Assembly: GCF_020733635.1 (NCBI RefSeq)
Contig: NZ_JAJFZL010000001.1
Location: 3,038,001 to 3,102,000 of the forward strand
Direction of reading: 5' to 3'
DNA: 64,000 bases
Origin: Nocardia spumae
GTDB taxonomy: Bacteria > Actinomycetota > Actinomycetes > Mycobacteriales > Mycobacteriaceae
In this document: positions 41,487 to 49,671 of the stretch, piece after piece
Layout: the number at the start of each line of letters is the position of its first letter
Position numbering within the stretch: position 1 is the stretch's first letter
The notes under the pieces: model-generated
Told to the model about the DNA's origin: nothing
Databases searched by the model: none
What the model saw: only the letters and a program-made list of their open reading frames with translations
Program-made: the position numbers and the translations under genes

Positions 41487-42719
41487 TCAGTGGCGGCCGA
41501 CCGGTTCGGACACGGCGGCGAGTTCGGTGAGTGTGATGGCCGGATCCGCCCAGGTCCGGTGATCGTGGGTGGTCCGGGCGGTGATGAGGGATCGGGCCGC
41601 GCGCAGATCGGCGGGTCGCGCCACCGCGGCGGCGGCCGTCAACCGGCCCGCGCGCAGGGCCAGCGCCACGAATCGGTCCTCGGTGTCGCCGGGCCGCACC
41701 ACGATCTCGTCGTCGGGATCCGGGCGGCCCGCGAACTGGATGGTGGTGCCGTACTGCGTGGTCCAGCCCCAGCCGGCTTCGGCGCGCGCGACATCTCGTC
41801 CCAGTACCGATTTCGCCACCGCGATGCCGTGGGCCTGCGCGCTGTTCCACTGTTCGGAGCGGATATGGACCCCGCAGTCGGCGTCGTAGACCGCGGCGGC
41901 GTCACCGGCGGCGAAGATATTCGGAGCCGAGGTGGTGTGGTACTCGTCGACGAGGATGCCGTCACCGACCGCCAGGCCGGCACGGCGGGCCAGGGCCGTA
42001 TCCGGTTCGGAGCCGATGGCGATGAGCGTGGCCGCGGCCGACCACTCCCGCCCGTCGGCCGCGACGGCCCGGATGCCGCCGCCCGCGTTGTCGATGCGGT
42101 CCAGCATCACCGAGTCGTGGATGACGACTCCGTTGTCCGCGTGCAGCTTTCGGCAGTGCTCTCCGACGACGGGCGCGACCACGCGCGCCAGTGGCGCCGG
42201 TCCCGAGTGCACGACCTCCACCTGAACGCCCAGGCCGCGTGCGGTGGCGGCGACCTCGCACCCGACCAGTCCGCCGCCGACGATCAGTATCGAGCCGCCG
42301 TCGACCATCGCCGTGCGCAGTGGTGCGACGTCGGCGGCGCCGCGCAGGGTGTAGGCGCCGTACTCGGGTCCGGGCAGCTGCCGCGCGTGCGCGCCGGTGG
42401 CGAGGATCAGGGCGTCGTAGCCGAGCGTGGAGCCGTCGGCCGCGTGCACCCGGTCGGCGTCGACCTCGATCTCGGTGACGGCGGTCGCGGGCCGCAGTTC
42501 GATATCGAGCGCGGTCCACGATTGCGCCGATTCGAGCAGCAGGCGCCGTTCGTTCGCCGTGCCGGCCAGCAATTCCTTGGAGACCATCGGCCGCCGGTAG
42601 GGCAGGTGCGCTTCGGCGCCGAAGACGACGATCTCGCCGCGGTATCCCTCGGTGCGCAGGGTTCGGGCCGCGGTCGCGCCGGCCACGCCCGCGCCGATGA
42701 TGACGATACGTCCCGTCAT
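41487..42719 (-). CDS. rubB: Rubredoxin reductase (FAD/NAD-dependent)
   Basis: A 410-residue FAD-dependent oxidoreductase. FAD motif [17 protein letters not shown] at the start, the NAD motif [21 protein letters not shown] near residue 145, and the second FAD motif [13 protein letters not shown] near 270. It passes electrons from NADH to rubredoxins and so to AlkB. ATG 42719 overlaps the stop of the second rubredoxin (ATGA). It is the last gene of the alk operon. Confidence 0.92.
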   Translation of the reverse strand: MTGRIVIIGAGVAGATAARTLRTEGYRGEIVVFGAEAHLPYRRPMVSKELLAGTANERRLLLESAQSWTALDIELRPATAVTEIEVDADRVHAADGSTLGYDALILATGAHARQLPGPEYGAYTLRGAADVAPLRTAMVDGGSILIVGGGLVGCEVAATARGLGVQVEVVHSGPAPLARVVAPVVGEHCRKLHADNGVVIHDSVMLDRIDNAGGGIRAVAADGREWSAAATLIAIGSEPDTALARRAGLAVGDGILVDEYHTTSAPNIFAAGDAAAVYDADCGVHIRSEQWNSAQAHGIAVAKSVLGRDVARAEAGWGWTTQYGTTIQFAGRPDPDDEIVVRPGDTEDRFVALALRAGRLTAAAAVARPADLRAARSLITARTTHDHRTWADPAITLTELAAVSEPVGRH

Positions 42720-42898
42720 GCCCGGCTGACCTCGACCATCTCGAAATCGGCCTTGGCCGCACCGCAATCGGGGCACGACCAGTCGTCGGGGATGTCGTCC
42801 CAGCGGGTGCCCGGTCCGATCCCGTCCTCGGGCCAGCCCAGCGCCTCGTCGTATTCGAAACCACATTGCACGCAGCGGAACAGCTTGTAGTCGGTCAT
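42716..42898 (-). CDS. Rubredoxin 2 of the alkane hydroxylase operon
   Basis: A 60-residue rubredoxin with iron ligands in [12 protein letters not shown] and [10 protein letters not shown]. The [20 protein letters not shown] segment matches AlkG2-type rubredoxins that transfer electrons to alkane hydroxylase. It lies one base after rubredoxin 1. Confidence 0.93.
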   Translation of the reverse strand: MTDYKLFRCVQCGFEYDEALGWPEDGIGPGTRWDDIPDDWSCPDCGAAKADFEMVEVSRA

Positions 42899-42899
42899 G

Positions 42900-43085
42900 T
42901 CAGGATCCTTTCGTCGCGGCCGGGTCGAGCGGTTCGAAGTCGAGCTTTTCGCGGACGCCGCAGTCGGGGCAGCACCAGTCGTCGGGGATCGCTGTCCACG
43001 GCGTACCGGCCGAAAAGCCCTCGCGCGGTGCGCCTTCGATCTCGTCGTAGACGAAATCGCAGATGGGGCAGAGGTATCGCGACAT
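42900..43085 (-). CDS. Rubredoxin 1 of the alkane hydroxylase operon
   Basis: A 61-residue rubredoxin with ligands in [12 protein letters not shown] and [14 protein letters not shown] 43085 shares one base with the alkB stop (TGATG). Its divergence from rubredoxin 2 fits the AlkG1/AlkG2 pairing known from rhodococcal alk loci, where only one type may support AlkB. Confidence 0.93.
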   Translation of the reverse strand: MSRYLCPICDFVYDEIEGAPREGFSAGTPWTAIPDDWCCPDCGVREKLDFEPLDPAATKGS

Positions 43086-44308
43086 CAGCGGGCTCCGAAC
43101 TTCGCGAGGATCCGATCACGCTTGCCGGGCTGGATATTGGCGCGGGTGATGTCACCGTCGTAGTGGGCCAGCACCCGCCGGTCCATGACGCGGCGCCACA
43201 GCGGCGGGAAATACGCCACGGTGATCATGCTGGCGTAGCCGCTGGGCAGGTTGGGAGCACCATCCATACTGCGCAGAATCTGATAGCGCCGAGTGGGATT
43301 GGCGTGATGGTCGCTGTGCCGCTGCAGGTGGTAGAGGAAGATGTTGGTGACGATGTGGTCGGAGTTCCAGCTGTGTTCGGGGGTGCAGCGTTCGTAGCGC
43401 CCGGCCGCGGTGCGTTGTCGCAGCAGGCCGTAGTGCTCGAGATAGTTGACGGTCTCCAGCAGCGAGAATCCGTACACCGCCTGCAGCACCAGGAACGGCA
43501 GCACACCGGGCCCGAAGATCGCGGCCAGCGCACCCCACAGCACCACCGACATCAGCCACGCGTTGAGCACATCGTTATGAATGGTCCACGGCCGCTTACC
43601 CATTCGCCGCAACCGGGTCTGCTCCAATGACCAGGACGAGCGCAGACTGCCCCACACGCTGCGTGGCAGGAAGGTCCAGAACGATTCGCCGAGGCGCGAA
43701 CTCGCCGGATCCTCCGGCGTCGCCACCCGGACGTGGTGGCCGCGATTGTGCTCGATGTAGAAATGGCCGTAGAACGTCTGGGCGAGAGTGATCTTCGACA
43801 GCCACCGCTCCAGTTCGTCCTTCTTGTGGCCGAGTTCGTGCGCGGTGTTGATTCCGACGCCCCCCATGATGCCGATGCTGAGCGCCAGTCCGATCTTCGA
43901 CGCCAGGCCGAGCCCGCCGTCGACGCCCAGCCACGACAGATCCGACGCCGACCACAGATAGCAGGCGAAAACCAGGCTGAGCAGCTGGAACGGAATGTAG
44001 GCGTACACGCAGTAGCGGTAGTAGCGGTCGTTCTCGAGCTGTTCCATCACCTCGTCGGGTGGATTCTGCCCGTCGGGACCGAAGAAGCGATCCAGGATCG
44101 GCAGCAGCACGTAGACCAGCAGCGGTCCGATCCACCACCAGACGGGTGCCGCGTGCTGCCAGCCGAGTTGGTTGAACAGCCACACGAGCCCAGCGGCCAG
44201 CAGGACGGCGGTCGGAGGGACGAGACCGAACAGCCATAGATAGCGCTTGCGATCGTGCCACTGCGGCAGTGCGGCCGCCGCCGGCTCGCCGATTCGGGAT
44301 GTGGTCAC
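43085..44308 (-). CDS. alkB: Alkane 1-monooxygenase AlkB
   Basis: A 407-residue integral membrane di-iron hydroxylase. All histidine boxes are present: HELGHKK, EHNRGHHV, the NYLEHYG signature and LQRHSDHHA. Six membrane segments are expected. It oxidises medium-chain n-alkanes at the terminal carbon. GTG 44308 starts the operon alkB-rubredoxin-rubredoxin-rubB, and a TetR gene is divergent. The promoter region is 44309-44512. Confidence 0.95.
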   Translation of the reverse strand: MTTSRIGEPAAAALPQWHDRKRYLWLFGLVPPTAVLLAAGLVWLFNQLGWQHAAPVWWWIGPLLVYVLLPILDRFFGPDGQNPPDEVMEQLENDRYYRYCVYAYIPFQLLSLVFACYLWSASDLSWLGVDGGLGLASKIGLALSIGIMGGVGINTAHELGHKKDELERWLSKITLAQTFYGHFYIEHNRGHHVRVATPEDPASSRLGESFWTFLPRSVWGSLRSSWSLEQTRLRRMGKRPWTIHNDVLNAWLMSVVLWGALAAIFGPGVLPFLVLQAVYGFSLLETVNYLEHYGLLRQRTAAGRYERCTPEHSWNSDHIVTNIFLYHLQRHSDHHANPTRRYQILRSMDGAPNLPSGYASMITVAYFPPLWRRVMDRRVLAHYDGDITRANIQPGKRDRILAKFGAR

Positions 44309-44422
44309 GGGTTCTCCTCACGGACGGTGCGCCCGATGGCGCGTGAAACGGGGTGGTGGGCGCGGACGAGGCTCGCGGGCGTCGGATCTGGGACTCGGGT
44401 TGCGCTCCACCTGGAGCGATTT

Positions 44423-44474
44423 ACACTTTTCGAAGAAGTGTTCTCATTGAATACAGATCTGTCTGAGTTGTCAA
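44423..44474. promoter_or_regulatory. alkB/TetR divergent promoter with palindromes
   Basis: The region holds an inverted repeat ACACTT/AAGTGT (44423-44441) and a perfect palindrome ACAGATCTGT (44453-44462). On the minus strand TTGACA (44469-44474) and TATTCA (44448-44453) could be -35 and -10 elements for alkB, 15 bases apart, with the palindrome between them. A TetR protein there would block RNA polymerase. Confidence 0.55.
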
Positions 44475-44512
44475 TAGTCGAACGTTTTCGCTGATGCTGT
44501 ACGATCGAAGCC

Positions 44513-45127
44513 ATGGCTACCGCGCCGAACTTCCAATCCGAGATGCGTCTGCTGTTGCGCGAGCGGGTCATCGACACCGCTCGCCGCCTGGTGTGTACCG
44601 AGGGGTGGGGCGCGGTGAACATGTCGCGGGTGGCCAAGGAGGTCGGGGTCAGCCGGCCGGTGCTCTACAAGGAGATCGGCACCAAACAGGACCTCGCCGA
44701 TGTCGTCATCGCGAACGAGGTGGATGTCTTTCTCGTGGGGATCGCGGAGAACCTGGCCGCCCATCCCGACGATGTGATCTCCGGGGTGCTCGCCGCGATC
44801 GAATTCACGCTGCGTACCGGTGCGGACAATATGCTGCTCAAAGCCGTGCTGTCCGGCCGCTCGGCCCCCGACACCGCCCTGCTGCCCGCGCTGATGACCG
44901 AGCCGGAACCGGTGCTTGGCCGAGCGATCGAGGCGGTGACCGCGGCGATCCGTGAACGCTACGAGCTGGCGGGGGTGACCGACGAGGAACTGGCCCCGGT
45001 CGCCGAAACCGTTGTGCGCCTTGCGCTCAGCCATCTGTTCCAGCCCACCGGATCGGTCGAGGCCGCGCTGGGGCGGATTCGGGTCGTCGCCGTGGGGTTG
45101 TTCGATCCGCTGCTGGCGCGGGACTGA
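44513..45127 (+). CDS. TetR-family regulator of the alk locus
   Basis: A 204-residue TetR protein. The HTH (TARRLVCTEGWGAVNMSRVAKEVGVSRPVLYKEIGTKQDLAD region; key VAKEVGVSRPVLYKEI) covers residues about 18-60. In other actinobacterial alkB clusters a TetR gene (alkU/alkX) lies downstream; here it is divergent and shares a promoter region with alkB. It likely represses alkB and itself, released by an alkane-derived acid. Confidence 0.87.
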   Translation: MATAPNFQSEMRLLLRERVIDTARRLVCTEGWGAVNMSRVAKEVGVSRPVLYKEIGTKQDLADVVIANEVDVFLVGIAENLAAHPDDVISGVLAAIEFTLRTGADNMLLKAVLSGRSAPDTALLPALMTEPEPVLGRAIEAVTAAIRERYELAGVTDEELAPVAETVVRLALSHLFQPTGSVEAALGRIRVVAVGLFDPLLARD

Positions 45128-45297
45128 GTGTCGGATCACTCGAAACCCTTGATGGGCACCGTCTTTCGTCGGCGCCACGGGTGATCGGCAGGATCGGCGT
45201 CCGATTCGTGCTGTGTGCTACCTCACCATCGGTTAGGGTCGAATCCGGTTTGCCGCACACCGGATCCGGCGAACCGGTGTGTGGAGGTGAATGTCGA

Positions 45298-45396
45298 ATG
45301 CATATGTCCTATCTGCTGTACGACTTCCTGCTGCCCTATGTGGGTGAGCAGGCGGCGACCTACTGGGCGCAACTGCTCGTCGTCGGTCCGCTCTGA
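45298..45396 (+). CDS. Possible small protein of 32 residues
   Basis: The frame from ATG 45298 reads MHMSYLLYDFLLPYVGEQAA and ends VVGPL; ATG 45304 is an alternative start. A GGAGGTG site lies about 9 bases upstream of the first. The sequence is amphipathic and may be a membrane-linked micropeptide. No similarity is recognised. Confidence 0.35.
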   Translation: MHMSYLLYDFLLPYVGEQAATYWAQLLVVGPL

Positions 45397-45647
45397 CCGG
45401 CGGGAAGGGGCTCGGTCCGCCCACGTCATCGTGCGGCGGCCGTGCTCACTTCCGGAGCGGGATCGTCCTCGCCGTAGCGCCGGTGTAGCGGCGCACCGGA
45501 CGCCGCGGCCGGTGGGCGGATTCGGTCCGACCAGTCCAGTGCTGCCGGACTGGCTATGAAGGGGCCTGATCGGGGCGCCTAGAATCGTGGGGGTTCGCAT
45601 CGCAGCGTGCCCTTTCGAACGAATCCCCGATAATCAGGAGTTTGCCC

Positions 45648-46550
45648 GTGACAACGCCCGACACCACCTCGACGACCGGCACCGCCCGCGTGAAGCGCGG
45701 TATGGCCGAGATGCTCAAGGGCGGGGTGATCATGGACGTCGTCACCGCCGATCAGGCCAAGATCGCCGAGGACGCCGGTGCGGTCGCGGTCATGGCGCTC
45801 GAGCGGGTTCCCGCCGATATCCGCGCCCAGGGCGGCGTCGCCCGCATGAGCGATCCGGATCTGATCGACGGCATCGTCAACGCCGTCTCCATCCCGGTCA
45901 TGGCCAAGGCGCGCATCGGTCACTTCGTCGAGGCGCAGATCCTGCAGAGCCTCGGTGTGGACTACATCGACGAGTCGGAGGTGCTGACCCCCGCCGACTA
46001 CGCCAACCACATCGACAAGTGGGAGTTCACCGTCCCCTTCGTCTGCGGTGCGACCAACCTGGGTGAGGCGCTGCGCCGCATCACCGAGGGTGCGGCGATG
46101 ATCCGCTCCAAGGGTGAGGCCGGTACCGGCGACGTCTCCAACGCCACCACCCACATGCGCAAGATCCGCGGCGAGATCCGTCACTTGCAGTCGCTGCCCG
46201 CGGACGAGCTGTTCGTGGCCGCGAAGGAGCTGCAGGCGCCCTACGAGCTGGTCCGTGAGATCGCCGAAACCGGCAAGCTGCCGGTGGTGCTGTTCACCGC
46301 CGGTGGTATCGCCACGCCCGCCGACGCCGCCATGATGATGCAGCTCGGCGCCGAGGGTGTGTTCGTGGGTTCGGGCATTTTCAAGTCCGGCAACCCGGCC
46401 GAGCGTGCCGCCGCGATCGTCAAGGCCACCACCTTCTACGATGACCCCGATGTGCTCGCGAAGGTCTCGCGTGGTCTCGGAGAGGCCATGGTCGGCATCA
46501 ATGTCGAGGAGATCCCGGAGCCGCACCGTCTGGCCGAGCGCGGCTGGTGA
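45648..46550 (+). CDS. pdxS: Pyridoxal 5'-phosphate synthase lyase subunit PdxS
   Basis: A 300-residue PdxS of full length, highly conserved: [18 protein letters not shown], the active-site Lys region [22 protein letters not shown], and [10 protein letters not shown]. It makes pyridoxal 5'-phosphate from ribose 5-phosphate, glyceraldehyde 3-phosphate and ammonia from PdxT. GTG 45648 is chosen since CAGGAG lies 7 bases upstream; TTG 45642 is also in frame. PdxT (58426) is 12 kb away instead of in the same operon. Confidence 0.96.
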   Translation: MTTPDTTSTTGTARVKRGMAEMLKGGVIMDVVTADQAKIAEDAGAVAVMALERVPADIRAQGGVARMSDPDLIDGIVNAVSIPVMAKARIGHFVEAQILQSLGVDYIDESEVLTPADYANHIDKWEFTVPFVCGATNLGEALRRITEGAAMIRSKGEAGTGDVSNATTHMRKIRGEIRHLQSLPADELFVAAKELQAPYELVREIAETGKLPVVLFTAGGIATPADAAMMMQLGAEGVFVGSGIFKSGNPAERAAAIVKATTFYDDPDVLAKVSRGLGEAMVGINVEEIPEPHRLAERGW

Positions 46551-46587
46551 TCGCCGCGCCGAAAACCCCCGCGCGGTAAGCGTTGTC

Positions 46588-46616
46588 GCCGGGCCGTCCG
46601 AATCGGACGGCCCGGC
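46588..46616. terminator. pdxS terminator
   Basis: Perfect 13-bp arms GCCGGGCCGTCCG (46588-46600) and its complement (46604-46616) with a 3-base loop, followed by GTTCTCGTTCG. It lies 38 bases past the pdxS stop and 17 before the convergent TetR stop. Confidence 0.85.
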
Positions 46617-46632
46617 GTTCTCGTTCGCGGGC

Positions 46633-47214
46633 TCAGCGCCCGGTGGCCGGTTTCGGCAGTGCCGCGAGTACCGTGTCGACGGTTTGCTCGGCGAGGGTGT
46701 CGGTGAGCGGCAGGTGGGCGAACAGTGCGCGGTAGTAGACGGGCGCGGCGAGGGCGTCGAGGACGAAGTCGAGATCCGCGACGGCGCCGATCTCCGCCCG
46801 GGCCATCGCCGATTCCAGTCGCGCGGCACTCGATTCCCGGCGCGGCGCGAAGACCGTGCGCAGAAAGTGCTGGGACAGTTCGGGATCGGCGGCCAGATCC
46901 GCCACCAGTGCCGGCAGGATCCGGCCCAGATCGGTGGTCCGCAGCGCGGTGACGATGGTGCGCGTACCGGTGATCAGATCTGCCCGTAGGTCACCGGTGT
47001 CCGGCGTGGGGGCGGCGCCCAGCATCCGCGCCACCACATCCACGACCAGGTGTCGTTTCGACGGCCACCGGCGATAGATCGCGGGCCGGTACTGGCCGGA
47101 TTCGGTCGCGATGCGCCCGATCGACAGCTCGGCGTATCCGACCTCGCCCAGCAGGCGGCGAGTGGTGTCCAGAACCACCGCGTCGATACGGTCGTCGCGC
47201 ACCCGTCCGGCCAT
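46633..47214 (-). CDS. TetR-family regulator coupled to a VOC protein
   Basis: A 193-residue TetR protein. The HTH spans residues about 10-55 (TTRRLLGEVGYAELSIGRIA, then YRPAIYRRWPSKRHL). The IYRRWPSK segment places it in the common TetR subgroup with a WPSK end. It starts one base after the upstream VOC stop, so both form an operon. Confidence 0.85.
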   Translation of the reverse strand: MAGRVRDDRIDAVVLDTTRRLLGEVGYAELSIGRIATESGQYRPAIYRRWPSKRHLVVDVVARMLGAAPTPDTGDLRADLITGTRTIVTALRTTDLGRILPALVADLAADPELSQHFLRTVFAPRRESSAARLESAMARAEIGAVADLDFVLDALAAPVYYRALFAHLPLTDTLAEQTVDTVLAALPKPATGR

Positions 47215-47215
47215 C

Positions 47216-47638
47216 TCAGAACACCTTGCGTGGCATCAGCACCAGCCGCCAGCCGTCGGGATCTTCGAAGGTGATGCCGCCGTGGGCCGCCCAGTACGGA
47301 TTCTCCGCGGGCACCGGTTCGGCCCCGAATTCGGCCAGCCGCGCCACCACGTCGTACATCGCCGCCTCCCCGGTGAAGTACAGCACCAGCAGATTGTCGC
47401 GAGTCGGTGCGGGACAAGGACTTCCGTCGGCACTGCTGGTGAATTCGAGGTGGTATCCGGCGCCGGGCAGGCCCAGCATCACCCCGTCGTATCCGTCGTG
47501 CCCTTCGAACCGGTACAGCTCGCGCAGTCCGAGTCCCTCGCGGTAGAAGCGCGCCACCTCGGCCAGGCGATCGGTGGGACGCGCGATACGTACCTGGGTG
47601 ACCGCCAGGTGATCCGGCCACATGTCCACAGTGCTCAT
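47216..47638 (-). CDS. VOC (glyoxalase-fold) family protein
   Basis: A 140-residue VOC protein: VTQVRIARPTDRLAEVARFYREGLGL at the start, HDGYDGVMLGLPGAGYHLEF in the middle, and GITFEDPDGWRLVLMPR at the end. Single-domain VOC proteins of this kind may be dioxygenases or resistance proteins. First gene of a two-gene operon with a TetR gene. Confidence 0.84.
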   Translation of the reverse strand: MSTVDMWPDHLAVTQVRIARPTDRLAEVARFYREGLGLRELYRFEGHDGYDGVMLGLPGAGYHLEFTSSADGSPCPAPTRDNLLVLYFTGEAAMYDVVARLAEFGAEPVPAENPYWAAHGGITFEDPDGWRLVLMPRKVF

Positions 47639-47648
47639 GGCTCAATAT

Positions 47649-47664
47649 TACAGTACGACCTGTA
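47649..47664. promoter_or_regulatory. Inverted repeat TACAG-N6-CTGTA, candidate TetR operator
   Basis: Perfect 5-bp arms lie 11 bases upstream of the VOC start, in an AT-rich patch (ATATTACAG...CTGTATTGAAA). Autoregulation by the operon's TetR protein is inferred. Confidence 0.55.
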
Positions 47665-47694
47665 TTGAAATAACTTCGCCCGCCGCCGAAGCGT

Positions 47695-47706
47695 CCCCCC
47701 CCCCCC
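47695..47706. repeat. Run of twelve C
   Basis: An uninterrupted C12 tract in the divergent VOC/LysR intergenic region. It lies outside any supported ORF, but its length could vary and could alter promoter spacing; it is also a frequent site of sequencing error. Confidence 0.9.
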
Positions 47707-47863
47707 GCGCCGGTCGTGCGGGGCGGTCCGCGGCCTGGTGCTCGGGATCGGGGGTGGTGGCCGCGGCTGTCGCGCAGGCGGCGAATATCCTGGCCGGTAC
47801 CGTATTTCGCGCATCGCGAACCCGGTACAGTGGCGCGGGCCGAACCGGCGGCGAGGGTGATGG

Positions 47864-47878
47864 ACAACCGATGGTTGT
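47864..47878. promoter_or_regulatory. Inverted repeat before the LysR gene
   Basis: Arms ACAACC and GGTTGT around GAT, 13 bases before the start at 47891. LysR proteins bind dyads of this size and commonly control their own promoter; here it also overlaps the ribosome-binding region. Confidence 0.55.
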
Positions 47879-47890
47879 GACGGAGGTGCG

Positions 47891-48859
47891 ATGACCGATC
47901 TCGATCTGGCCGCGGTGCGTGCCTTCGTGGCCGCGGTCGACGAGGGGCAGTTCGGGCACGCCGCCGACCTGCTCGGCATCAGCCAGCAGGCGGTGTCCAA
48001 ACGGATCGCCAAATTGGAGTCGCAGCTGGGCGCGGTCCTGTTCGACCGGGTACCGACCGGTGTCGTCGCGACCCCGGCCGGAGCCCGCTTCCTACCACAC
48101 GCGCGCTCACTGCTCGCCGTGGCCGATGGCGCGGTGGCGGCTGCGCGCGATGTGCCGCGCCCGCTGCGGGTCGCCGTACAGGGGGAACGCCAGGGGGCGA
48201 TGGAGCGGATGCGGTTCTATCTGGACCACCACCGCGACTCCGATACCGAGATCGTCATCTCGAACGTCTTCGTGACCTCGCGGGATATGGTCGTGCACGG
48301 CCGGGCCGACGCGGCCTTCGCTCGCGCCCACGGCGGCCCGAATCCGCTTCCGCCGGATATCGCGGCCGCACCGGCGTATCTGGATCCGTCGCATCTGCTC
48401 GTCGGCCGCGAACATCCCCTGGCGGGCAGATCGGCGGTCACCCTCGCCGAGCTCGGCGCGTCGACGGTGTGGATCCCCGGCGCGGCAGTGCCCTCGGAGT
48501 GGGCCGACTTCTACCGCGAGCTGAGCGAATTCTGCGGTGTCACCGTCGACACCACACCCCGGTCGACAGTCGGTGCGCCCGGACCCGACGGTGTCCAGGC
48601 GATGATCGAGCGCATCGCCGGCTCGGACACGCTGGCCACCGTCAGCAGTGACCACTTCCGCAATCCGTGGCATCCGCACATCAGAAAACTGCCGATCGTC
48701 GACCCGACACCGGCGTATCCGCACGCGCTGCTGTGGTCGACCGCTAACGCCCATCCCGGCCTGCCGCAGCTGATCGACCATTTCCGCGCCAACTACGACG
48801 GCGGCATCGCCGCGGACTGCTGGCTCCCCGAGGACGACCGCGCTCTTTTCATCGGGTGA
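47891..48859 (+). CDS. LysR-family transcriptional regulator
   Basis: A 322-residue LysR regulator. HTH at residues about 3-62 (LAAVRAFVAAVDEGQFGHAADLLGISQQAVSKRIAKLE region; key GISQQAVSKRI). The substrate-binding domain follows, with LVGREHPLAGRSAV. GGAGG precedes ATG 47891. The likely target is unclear: it may act on itself or on the divergent VOC-TetR operon. Confidence 0.9.
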   Translation: MTDLDLAAVRAFVAAVDEGQFGHAADLLGISQQAVSKRIAKLESQLGAVLFDRVPTGVVATPAGARFLPHARSLLAVADGAVAAARDVPRPLRVAVQGERQGAMERMRFYLDHHRDSDTEIVISNVFVTSRDMVVHGRADAAFARAHGGPNPLPPDIAAAPAYLDPSHLLVGREHPLAGRSAVTLAELGASTVWIPGAAVPSEWADFYRELSEFCGVTVDTTPRSTVGAPGPDGVQAMIERIAGSDTLATVSSDHFRNPWHPHIRKLPIVDPTPAYPHALLWSTANAHPGLPQLIDHFRANYDGGIAADCWLPEDDRALFIG

Positions 48860-48875
48860 GGTGGCGCGCGCCCGG

Positions 48876-49493
48876 TCAGCGGTTCGTGCGCAGCGCGGGC
48901 CGGTCCGGATGATCCCACCGCACCTCGAAGGCGGGGATCTCGTCGTGCTCGGCGTCGTGGCGCAGCAGCGCCGGGATCGTCCAGAGCTCGCCGGGGTCGG
49001 TGCGCCGGCGCAGCGCCGGCTCCGACATCTGCAACCGGACCGTCAGATCGAAATCCAGATTCCGGCCGAGCAGCATCGGCCCGGCCACCACGACGACGGC
49101 GCCGGGGCCCGCGGGCCGCACGGCCGCCCGGGCGGATCGGTCATCGGCCTCGTTCCACAGGGCGGGCAGCCACCGGCCCCGGTGTCGCAGCGCCTGCAGC
49201 ACTTCGCGATCGAGTGCGGCGTAGTCGAACCAGGCTGTCCGATAGGACATCTCGTCACGGCCGAATTCCAGCCGCACCGATGCCGGGCGGACGAAGTCGT
49301 GCAACCACACCACCGCGGCCGGGCGGCCCCGGGTCCGGATCAGTTCGGCGAGGCGGCCGGCGGGGTCGCGCGGTGCGGCCGCGTCGGCGCCGTCGACCGC
49401 GACCACCACCGCGCCGGGGAGATCGAAGACCGCCTCGGCCACCGAGGTGACCAGCCCATCCACGGTGGTGGGGGTGTATCCGGGCATCCGCAT
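48876..49493 (-). CDS. Uridine kinase-like protein with degenerate P-loop
   Basis: A 205-residue protein resembling uridine/cytidine kinase-like NTPases of actinobacteria. The segment VVVAVDGADAAAPRDPAG aligns with the P-loop VDG-x-GAGKT but lacks both the Gly-Lys and the following Thr. Later parts WLHDFVRPASVRLEFGRDE, YDYAALDREVL-like WFDYAALDREVL, and VVVVAGPMLLGR still fit the family. It is probably not a kinase. Its gene is convergent with the LysR gene. Confidence 0.65.
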   Translation of the reverse strand: MRMPGYTPTTVDGLVTSVAEAVFDLPGAVVVAVDGADAAAPRDPAGRLAELIRTRGRPAAVVWLHDFVRPASVRLEFGRDEMSYRTAWFDYAALDREVLQALRHRGRWLPALWNEADDRSARAAVRPAGPGAVVVVAGPMLLGRNLDFDLTVRLQMSEPALRRRTDPGELWTIPALLRHDAEHDEIPAFEVRWDHPDRPALRTNR

Positions 49494-49671
49494 ATCATGC
49501 CCGACGCCTCGCCGATCGCGGAGAGTCGCCCGCGGAGCGGGTTAGCCATCGCATAGCCTGAGCGGGACGATCCCGGACGGACGGACCCTGCGCGAGGTGA
49601 TCTTCAGACCCCGGCCGGGGCCGCGCCGTCGTGGATCGCGAGCAGATCGCGAACTCGAGGAGGTCCTGTCG

